The translations under genes were made by a program, and so were the position numbers. DNA of 21,542 bases from NCBI GenBank assembly GCA_023430065.1, contig JAEZCG010000034.1, forward strand, positions 1-21,542. The letters run 5' to 3'. Source of the stretch: Pseudomonadota bacterium (lineage in GTDB: Bacteria > Pseudomonadota > Gammaproteobacteria > Burkholderiales > SHXO01). The first letter of the stretch is position 1. Each line of letters opens with the position of its first letter. The notes beneath the pieces were generated by a model. It made no database searches. It was given only the letters and a program-made list of their open reading frames with translations, and had not been told where the DNA came from. Below are positions 15,571 through 21,542 of the stretch, piece after piece.

Positions 15571-17292
15571 TCAGGCCGAGTTCTTGGTATCCAGCTTGGC
15601 CTTCAGCAACGCGCCCAGATTGGTCGTTCCGGCTCCCGGCGTGCTGTCCTGGGCATGGCTGCGCAGCGCCTCGGACTCCTCCGCGACATGCTTGGCCTTG
15701 ATGGACAGGTTGATTGCGCGGTTCTTGCGATCCACGTTGATGATCATCGCATTGACCGTGTCGCCCTCCTTCAGGTGCGCGCGGATGTCCTCGACGCGAT
15801 CGCGCGAAACCTCGGAGGCGCGCAGGTAGCCTTCCACGTCTCCGTCCAGGGTGACGATGGCGCCCTTGGCATCGACCGACTTGACTTTGCCATCGACCAC
15901 CGTGCCCTTCTCGTTGCGCGCGATGTAGTTGTTGAACGGGTCGCCCTCGAGCTGCTTGATGCCCAGCGAGATGCGCTCGCGCTCGACGTCGATCGCCAGC
16001 ACCACCGCTTCGACCTCATCGCCCTTCTTGTACTGGCGCACGGCCTCTTCGCCCGGCAGGCTCCAGGACAGATCGGACAGATGAACCAGGCCGTCGATGC
16101 CGCCGGGAAGTCCGATGAACACGCCGAAGTCGGTGATCGACTTGATCTGGCCGCTGACCTTGTCGTTCTTCTTGTAGTTGGCGGCGAATTCGTCCCAGGG
16201 GTTGGGCATGCACTGCTTCATGCCCAGCGAGATGCGACGACGGTCCTCGTCGATTTCGAGGATCATCACTTCGACCTCGTCGCCCACCTGCACCACCCGC
16301 GAGGGATGCACGTTCTTGTTGGTCCAGTCCATCTCGGACACGTGCACCAGGCCTTCGATACCCGACTCGATCTCGACGAACGCACCGTAGTCCGTGAGAT
16401 TGCTGACCTTGCCGAACAGGCGCGTGCTGGGCGGGTAGCGGCGCGAGATTCCCACCCAGGGATCCTCGCCCAGCTGCTTCAGACCGAGCGAGACGCGATT
16501 CTTTTCCTGGTCGAACTTGAGCACCTTGGCGGTGACCTCGTCGCCCACGGCCAGAACCTCGGACGGGTGCTTCACGCGGCGCCAGGCCAGGTCGGTGATG
16601 TGCAGCAGGCCGTCGATGCCGCCCAGATCCACGAAGGCGCCGTAATCGGTGATGTTCTTGACGATGCCCTTGACCACCGCACCTTCCTGCAGGGTCTCCA
16701 GCAGCTTCTGGCGCTCCTCGCCCGCCGAGGCTTCGAGCACCGCGCGGCGCGACACCACGACGTTGTTGCGCTTGCGATCGAGTTTGATGACCTTGAACTC
16801 GAGCTGCTTGCCCTCGAAGGGATTGGTGTCCTTGACGGGGCGCAGATCCACCAGCGACCCGGGCAGGAAGGCGCGGATGCCGTTGATCATGACGGTGAGG
16901 CCGCCCTTCACCTTGCCGTTGACCAGTCCCTGCACGATATCGCCCTTCTCGAGGGCCGCCTCCAGGTCCAGCCAGGCCGCGAGCCGCTTGGCCTTCTCGC
17001 GCGACAGGCGCGTCTCGCCGTGTCCGTCCTCGAGTGCCTCGATCGCGACCTGCACGAAGTCGCCCGGCTTGACCTCCAGTTCGCCCCGATCGTTCTTGAA
17101 CTCATCGATCGGGACGTAGCTCTCCGACTTCAGACCCGCGTTGACGACTGCGAAGTTGTTGTCGACGCGAACGACTTCGGCAGTGATGACTTCGCCTGCG
17201 CGCATTTCCTTGCGCGACAGGCTCTCTTCGAACATCGCGGCGAAGTTTTCGATGTTATCGGAGACTTTGGAGGTGGTGGCAGTGGTATTCAC
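15571..17292 (-). CDS. rpsA: 30S ribosomal protein S1
   Basis: S1 recruits mRNA to the 30S subunit. The product is 573 residues from the GTG start (E. coli 557), with six S1/OB repeats at about 33-99, 117-183, 204-272, 289-359, 376-446 and 463-532. It closely follows E. coli, for example [20 protein letters not shown], then [20 protein letters not shown] and [20 protein letters not shown] segments. The start is uncertain: GTG at 17292 gives an N-terminus of the right length before [12 protein letters not shown] at 17235 would be short, and a TTG further upstream is unlikely. None has a good Shine-Dalgarno. E. coli rpsA is likewise known for a weak, structured, S1-autoregulated start. A 139-nt leader separates it from aroA-cmk. 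Confidence 0.96.
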   Translation of the reverse strand: MNTTATTSKVSDNIENFAAMFEESLSRKEMRAGEVITAEVVRVDNNFAVVNAGLKSESYVPIDEFKNDRGELEVKPGDFVQVAIEALEDGHGETRLSREKAKRLAAWLDLEAALEKGDIVQGLVNGKVKGGLTVMINGIRAFLPGSLVDLRPVKDTNPFEGKQLEFKVIKLDRKRNNVVVSRRAVLEASAGEERQKLLETLQEGAVVKGIVKNITDYGAFVDLGGIDGLLHITDLAWRRVKHPSEVLAVGDEVTAKVLKFDQEKNRVSLGLKQLGEDPWVGISRRYPPSTRLFGKVSNLTDYGAFVEIESGIEGLVHVSEMDWTNKNVHPSRVVQVGDEVEVMILEIDEDRRRISLGMKQCMPNPWDEFAANYKKNDKVSGQIKSITDFGVFIGLPGGIDGLVHLSDLSWSLPGEEAVRQYKKGDEVEAVVLAIDVERERISLGIKQLEGDPFNNYIARNEKGTVVDGKVKSVDAKGAIVTLDGDVEGYLRASEVSRDRVEDIRAHLKEGDTVNAMIINVDRKNRAINLSIKAKHVAEESEALRSHAQDSTPGAGTTNLGALLKAKLDTKNSA

Positions 17293-17431
17293 AGAACTGG
17301 TTGCTCGATGGCTATTCCCGCCCGGCGGCAACGCCGCGCGGCATGCGGGGTTGGTTGATCAAAAGATCCGGTCTGCCACGACGCCGGCTGGTGCCGGTTA
17401 CGGGCCGTCCGCAGAGCGGATCGAGTCGGTG
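17293..17431 (-). promoter_or_regulatory. rpsA leader region, possible S1 autoregulatory start region
   Basis: The 139-nt gap before rpsA holds short hairpins on the transcribed strand, for example CCGGC-ACCA-GCCGG and CGGC-GTT-GCCG, and lacks a clear Shine-Dalgarno near the GTG. S1 autoregulation through a structured, SD-poor start region is established in E. coli; here it is inferred. I found no convincing promoter boxes. Confidence 0.35.
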
Positions 17432-19396
17432 CTACGTGTTGTTCGCCTCGCGATACCAGTCCAGCACCTGCTGAACTGCCTGCTCGACCGTCAAGCCGGT
17501 GGTATCCAGAAGCTTCGCATCGTCGCAGCGCCTGAGCGGAGCAACGGCCCTGGCCGCGTCCCGCGCATCGCGCTCGTTGATGTCCTGCAGAAGGGGACCG
17601 AGTCTAGCATCGATTCCTTTTTCGATCAACTGTTTATATCTACGCTTGGCCCGCTCCTCCGGGGTGGCCGTGAGATACACCTTGAGCGCGGCATCGGGGA
17701 AGACCACCGAGCCCATGTCCCGCCCATCCGCCACCAGACCACGTCCTGTCCGGAACGTGCGCTGCCGCTCGAGCAATGCCTCGCGCACGGACGGCAGTGC
17801 CGCCACCCTGGAGGCCGCTGCGGAGACGTCCTCGGTTCGCAGCGCATTCTCGACGTAATCGCCGTCGAGCAGGATGCGTTCACCCTCGAAGGCACAGTCC
17901 AGCGTTCGTGCCAGCCCGCTCACGCGCGCTTCGTCGGCCGGGTCGATTCCGCTGCGCAACGCGCGGAGCGCGACCAGCCGGTACAGGGCTCCGCTGTCCA
18001 GGAACACGAAACCCAGCCGTTCGGCCACCTGGCGCGCGACGGTCCCCTTGCCGGAGGCGGACGGCCCGTCGATGGCGATGACCGCCGGCGCGCGCGTCAG
18101 GGCCACCTGCGCGAAGCGGGCAAAGAAATCCGGGAAGGTCTTGGCCACGCACTGGGGATCGTTGATGCGAATGCCGACCCCCGCCAGGGTGACCAGCGCG
18201 AAGCACATCGCCATGCGGTGGTCGTCGTAGGTGTCGATCGCGACGCCGGCATGGAACTGCCGTGGCGGCTCGATGCACAGATAGTCACTGCCCTCCTCGA
18301 CGCCCGCGCCGAGCTTGCGCAGCTCGGTGGCCATGGCCGCCAGCCGGTCGGTCTCCTTGACGCGCCAGCTGGCGATGTTGCGCAGCCGGCAAGAGCCATC
18401 GGTGAACAGCGCGGCAACCGCCAGCGTCATGGCGGCGTCCGGAATGTGATTGAGGTCGAGATCGAAGGCGCGCAATCTGCCCGATGCCGGAGCGCTCGCC
18501 TCGATCCAGTTCTCCCCTGACTGGATGCGAGCGCCCAACTGGGCGAGCGCCTCGGCGAACTTCACGTCGCCCTGGATGCTGGCGCTTCCCACGCCCTGCA
18601 CGCGCACCGGCCCGCCTCCGATGGCACCCGCGGCCAGAAAGTAGGATGCGCTGGACGCGTCGCCCTCGACGTGAATCTGGCCAGGGGAACGATAGGCGGC
18701 GCCGGCCGGAACGAGGAAGCGCGACCAGCCCTCGCGCCGCACCGTCACGCCGAAGCGGCGCATGAGGTTGAGCGTGATCTCGACGTAGGGCTTGGAGATG
18801 AGCTCGCCGACCACCTCGATCACCGCCCCTGTTCCGGTCAAGGGAAGTGCCATCAGCAACGCGGTGAGGAACTGGCTGGAGACATCGCCGCGCACGCGGA
18901 TGGGGTCCTGTACGGCAATGCGCGCGGGATGCAGTTCCAGCGGCGGGTAGCCCTCCTGCCCAAGATAGCGCACGTCGGCCCCGATCTGCCTCAATCCGTC
19001 CACCAGGTCGCCGATGGGACGCTCGTGCATGCGCGGCACCCCCGAGAGCCGGTAGTGTCCACCCGCCACAGCCAAGGCTGCGGTCAGCGGGCGGATCGCG
19101 GTGCCGGCGTTGCCCAGGAACAGGTCGGCAGCAGGATTGGGAAAGCTGCCCGCGCCGCCTTGCACCCGAATGCGCTGGGGTCCGAGGCGCTCGACGGTCA
19201 CGCCGAGGCGGTCGAGCGCCTCGAGCATCCGCTGTACGTCGTCCGAGTCGAGCAGGTCGTGGATCTCGGTGGCGCCCTGCGCCAGCGCCGCGAGCAGCAG
19301 CGTGCGGTTCGAGATGCTCTTGGAACCGGGCAGTTGCACCCTGCCGCGCGCGCCACACAACGCCGGCAGATCGAGATGGGGCGGATACGAAGTCAT
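17432..19396 (-). CDS. aroA-cmk: Bifunctional 3-phosphoshikimate 1-carboxyvinyltransferase / cytidylate kinase
   Basis: One 654-residue frame fuses two enzymes. Residues 1 to about 433 are EPSP synthase of the shikimate pathway: PGSKSISNR (23-31), [11 protein letters not shown] (94-104), [12 protein letters not shown] (124-135), SSQFLTALL (173-181), [20 protein letters not shown] (346-365) and DDHRMAM (391-397). Residues about 436-654 are cytidylate kinase, CMP to CDP: P-loop [11 protein letters not shown] (442-452), SGALYRL (468-474), [13 protein letters not shown] (557-569) and DINERDARD (605-613). All key residues of both halves look intact and there is no stop or frameshift at the joint. 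This fusion is known in part of the betaproteobacteria. The ATG at 19396 overlaps the tyrA stop as ATGA. Confidence 0.97.
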   Translation of the reverse strand: MTSYPPHLDLPALCGARGRVQLPGSKSISNRTLLLAALAQGATEIHDLLDSDDVQRMLEALDRLGVTVERLGPQRIRVQGGAGSFPNPAADLFLGNAGTAIRPLTAALAVAGGHYRLSGVPRMHERPIGDLVDGLRQIGADVRYLGQEGYPPLELHPARIAVQDPIRVRGDVSSQFLTALLMALPLTGTGAVIEVVGELISKPYVEITLNLMRRFGVTVRREGWSRFLVPAGAAYRSPGQIHVEGDASSASYFLAAGAIGGGPVRVQGVGSASIQGDVKFAEALAQLGARIQSGENWIEASAPASGRLRAFDLDLNHIPDAAMTLAVAALFTDGSCRLRNIASWRVKETDRLAAMATELRKLGAGVEEGSDYLCIEPPRQFHAGVAIDTYDDHRMAMCFALVTLAGVGIRINDPQCVAKTFPDFFARFAQVALTRAPAVIAIDGPSASGKGTVARQVAERLGFVFLDSGALYRLVALRALRSGIDPADEARVSGLARTLDCAFEGERILLDGDYVENALRTEDVSAAASRVAALPSVREALLERQRTFRTGRGLVADGRDMGSVVFPDAALKVYLTATPEERAKRRYKQLIEKGIDARLGPLLQDINERDARDAARAVAPLRRCDDAKLLDTTGLTVEQAVQQVLDWYREANNT

Positions 19397-20265
19397 TTCC
19401 CGAGCCACTTGGAACGGGCGCCGCGGGCGCGCTCGAACATGTCCGCGAGGCGCTCCCCGTCGCCGGACGCGATGCAATCGGCAAACCGGTCGAGTCGAGC
19501 CCGGTAGGCATCGATCTCGGCGAGCAGCGCGTCGCGATTGGCCAGGGCGATATCGCGCCACATCTCGGCAGAGCTGCCGGCGATGCGCGTGAAATCGCGG
19601 AAGCCGGCGCCCGCGAAGGAGAAGAGTTCGTCCGCATCCGGGCGGGCGGCTAGTTCGTGCACGAGAGCGAAGGCCAGCACGTGCGGCAGATGGCTGACCG
19701 CCGCGAACACTGCGTCGTGACGGGCGGCGTCCATGCGTACGACGCGTGCGCCGCACGCGCTCCACAGCCCATGAACCCGTTCCACGGCATCGGCCCGCGT
19801 AGCGGAGGTGGGGGTGAGCACGACCAGGCGATCCCGATAGAGCGTGGCGGACGCCGCCTCGACACCGGACCGCTCCGCGCCGGCGATCGGGTGCGCGGGG
19901 ACGAACTGCGCAGCGTGCGGACCGAGCGCGCGCGCCGCGGCCGCTGCCACGTCCTGCTTGGTGCTGCCGCCGTCGGTGACCACCGCATCGGGTCGCAGAT
20001 GCGGCGCGATCTGCTGCAGGACCGACTCGGTCTGCCGGACCGGCACCGCGACGAACACGACGTCGGCCTGCGCGGCAGCGGCGGATGCCTCGCCGATGAT
20101 CTCGTCGATCACGCCCAGGGCACGCGCACGCTCGAGGTTGGCACGTGAACGTCCCACGCCTACGACCCGCTGCACGAGGCCGACAGACTTGAGTGCAGCG
20201 GCAAAGGACCCTCCGATCAGGCCAACGCCGATGACGGCCAGGGTGTTCAGCGCGCTCGCGGCCAC
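19393..20265 (-). CDS. tyrA: Prephenate dehydrogenase
   Basis: It oxidatively decarboxylates prephenate (or arogenate) in tyrosine synthesis. The 290-residue product has the NAD-binding motif [16 protein letters not shown] (11-26), VPVRQT (74-79), [10 protein letters not shown] (97-106) and the prephenate-site motif [16 protein letters not shown] (123-138). [11 protein letters not shown] (191-201) and [12 protein letters not shown] (221-232) follow; H125 and H192 sit at the conserved histidine positions. There is no chorismate mutase domain, so it is monofunctional; specificity between prephenate and arogenate cannot be told. The start is set at GTG 20265, 7 nt after hisC. Upstream alternatives overlap hisC, and the Shine-Dalgarno is poor, so the start is uncertain. 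Confidence 0.93.
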   Translation of the reverse strand: MAASALNTLAVIGVGLIGGSFAAALKSVGLVQRVVGVGRSRANLERARALGVIDEIIGEASAAAAQADVVFVAVPVRQTESVLQQIAPHLRPDAVVTDGGSTKQDVAAAAARALGPHAAQFVPAHPIAGAERSGVEAASATLYRDRLVVLTPTSATRADAVERVHGLWSACGARVVRMDAARHDAVFAAVSHLPHVLAFALVHELAARPDADELFSFAGAGFRDFTRIAGSSAEMWRDIALANRDALLAEIDAYRARLDRFADCIASGDGERLADMFERARGARSKWLGK

Positions 20266-20272
20266 CGGGCGA

Positions 20273-21376
20273 TCAGGCGTGCAGTGCGGTCTGCAGCGCA
20301 GCGAGGAAACGCTCGTTTTCGCTCTGCACGCCCACCGACACACGCAGGAACTCGGGCATGCCGTAGGCTGCCACCGGACGCACGATCACGCCCTGGCGCA
20401 GCAAGCGCTGGTACACCGCGGCGCCCTGCCCCACCCGCACGCAGACGAAATTGCCCAAGGAGGGAATGAACTCGAGTCGGAGTCGCTTGAATCCCTCCGC
20501 GAGCAGGCGCAGGCCCGCATCGTTCACCGCCCGGCTCTCGCGCACGAAGGCCTCGTCGCCGAGGGCCGCGAGGGCAGCGGCCTGGCCCAGGCTGCCGACG
20601 TTGAACGGCTGGCGCAGGCGATTCATCAGGTCCGCGACGTCGGGATGCGCGAGCGCGAAGCCGACGCGGAGCCCGGCCAATCCGTAGGCCTTCGAGAAGG
20701 TGCGCGTGATGACCAGATTCGGATAGCGCGCCAGCCAGCGCGTCGTGTCCTCGCGCAACCCGTCCGGTAAGTATTCGTTGTACGCCTCGTCCAGCACCAC
20801 GATCACGCGCGGCGGGATGCGTTCGAGCAGATCCAGCAAGGCAGACGGCTTGGCGAACGTCCCGGTCGGATTGTTCGGGTTGGCGATCCACAGCACGCGC
20901 GTATCCGCGCGCACCGCGCCCGCCATCGCCGGGAGATCGTGGCCGTAGTCCATCGCCGGCACCTCGATCAGCGTCGCGCCCACCGCCTGGATGGCGAGCG
21001 GGTAGACGGCAAACGCGTGCCGCGAGAAGACCGAGCTGGTCCCCGGCGCGAGGAATACGCGCGCCACCAGTTCCAGCACGTCGTTCGAGCCGTTGCCGAG
21101 TACCACCTGGGCCGTGTCGACTCCGTAGTGCCGTGCCAGCGCCTGCTTGAGGTCGAAACCGCTGCCGTCGGGATAGCGCGCCACATCGCCCAGTTGTGTC
21201 TGGATCGCCTGCCGCACCGCCGGACTCACACCCAGCGGGTTCTCGTTGGATGCCAGCTTGACGATCCCCGCCTCGTCCAGGCCCATCTCGCGCGCGAGTT
21301 CGGAAGTCGGCTTGCCCGGCTGGTACGGCGCGATCGCGCGCACGTACGAGGGGGCCAGTTCACAGGCGTCGATCAT
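20273..21376 (-). CDS. hisC: Histidinol-phosphate (aromatic-type) aminotransferase
   Basis: A PLP-dependent class I/II aminotransferase of the HisC family, 367 residues. Seen: SNENPLGVSP (43-52), GNGSNDVLEL (94-103), ANPNNPTG (165-172), LDEAYNEY (195-202) and the PLP lysine K229 in TRTFSKAYGLAGLRVG (224-239). Its place between pheA and tyrA suggests that it may act mainly as an aromatic (phenylpyruvate, prephenate or 4-hydroxyphenylpyruvate) aminotransferase rather than in histidine synthesis. Betaproteobacteria often have a second hisC in the his operon. Sequence alone cannot decide. The ATG at 21376 is preferred over the ATG at 21385. Confidence 0.93.
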   Translation of the reverse strand: MIDACELAPSYVRAIAPYQPGKPTSELAREMGLDEAGIVKLASNENPLGVSPAVRQAIQTQLGDVARYPDGSGFDLKQALARHYGVDTAQVVLGNGSNDVLELVARVFLAPGTSSVFSRHAFAVYPLAIQAVGATLIEVPAMDYGHDLPAMAGAVRADTRVLWIANPNNPTGTFAKPSALLDLLERIPPRVIVVLDEAYNEYLPDGLREDTTRWLARYPNLVITRTFSKAYGLAGLRVGFALAHPDVADLMNRLRQPFNVGSLGQAAALAALGDEAFVRESRAVNDAGLRLLAEGFKRLRLEFIPSLGNFVCVRVGQGAAVYQRLLRQGVIVRPVAAYGMPEFLRVSVGVQSENERFLAALQTALHA

Positions 21377-21384
21377 GTCTCGCA

Positions 21385-21389
21385 TCCTT
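21385..21389 (-). promoter_or_regulatory. Ribosome binding site that decides the hisC start
   Basis: AAGGA on the minus strand ends 8 nt before the ATG at 21376. The alternative ATG at 21385 would overlap this site, so the shorter start is favoured. Confidence 0.65.
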
Positions 21390-21410
21390 CGATCTGCAGC
21401 GGCTCATCCT

Positions 21411-21542
21411 TCAGTCGGCCCTGGGATAGGATCCCAGCACCTTCAAAAACGCTCCCGCTTCGCGCAACTTCTCCAGCGCCGCGGCCACGCGCGCATCGCT
21501 CTCGTGGCCCTCGATGTCCACGAAGAACACGTACTCCCAGAT
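21411..21542 (-). CDS. pheA: Chorismate mutase / prephenate dehydratase, C-terminal end only
   Basis: Only the last 43 codons are inside the window. They encode the end of the regulatory ACT domain of prephenate dehydratase: WEYVFFVDIEGHESDARV, ending in KVLGSYPRAD. The WEYVFFVDIEGH and KVLGSYP segments are characteristic of PheA and correspond to the phenylalanine feedback domain. The stop is 34 nt upstream of hisC, so the genes are presumably co-transcribed. The chorismate mutase part cannot be seen. Confidence 0.92.
   Translation of the reverse strand: MWEYVFFVDIEGHESDARVAAALEKLREAGAFLKVLGSYPRAD

Noticed and set aside
15058..17358. A 766-codon open frame on the plus strand opposite ihfB and rpsA.
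   Set aside because: It is fully antisense to two certain genes, reads as the complement of their codon pattern (runs of Leu, Asp, His, Val) and matches no family. High G+C commonly creates such frames.

Overview
The window is GC-rich chromosomal DNA, densely packed with housekeeping genes. It almost certainly comes from a betaproteobacterium. The evidence is the gene order pheA-hisC-tyrA-aroA/cmk-rpsA-ihfB-lapA-lapB-...-rfaE1, the AroA-Cmk fusion, a separate (monofunctional) heptose-7-phosphate kinase and a GTP-type PEP carboxykinase. I see no insertion sequence, prophage, CRISPR array or plasmid signature. Most of the window is ordinary core genome, and I did not find a convincing undescribed system. 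The genus cannot be fixed from what is visible.

Left part (1-2710): a minus-strand block holds tRNA-Pro(TGG), tRNA-Arg(TCT) and tRNA-His(GTG), followed without a visible terminator by the ABC-F ATPase gene yheS, which is cut by the left edge. The tRNA operon has a near-consensus promoter with a GC-rich discriminator. It lies back to back with the promoter of dksA, whose product is the classical regulator of such promoters. dksA ends at a textbook intrinsic terminator.

Middle part (2711-10575): an orphan periplasmic PQQ-type quinoprotein dehydrogenase has a strong promoter and a structured leader, and its active-site neighbourhood is atypical. A lower-GC intergenic stretch rich in dyads leads to a small helix-turn-helix protein. 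Next come tRNA-Ser(TGA) and a YccA/Bax-inhibitor-1 membrane protein. On the opposite strand are the 23S rRNA methyltransferase gene rlmD and a PolB-type 3'-5' exonuclease gene. Divergent from the exonuclease is pckG, the gluconeogenic PEP carboxykinase.

Right part (10597-21542): one long minus-strand gene train, transcribed from the right edge leftwards: pheA (3' end only), hisC, tyrA, aroA-cmk fusion, rpsA, ihfB, lapA, lapB, pyrF, ugd, rfaE1. Four junctions are 4-bp start/stop overlaps (ATGA or GTGA) and two others are only 7-8 nt apart, so much of the train is probably translationally coupled. It links Phe/Tyr/His-type biosynthesis, CMP phosphorylation, ribosomal protein S1, a nucleoid protein, control of lipopolysaccharide synthesis (LapAB), pyrimidine synthesis, and the UDP-glucuronate and heptose steps of envelope sugar synthesis. 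The breaks in the tight packing are the 139-nt rpsA leader, the 75-nt rpsA-ihfB gap with a perfect hairpin, and the 97-nt ihfB-lapA gap.
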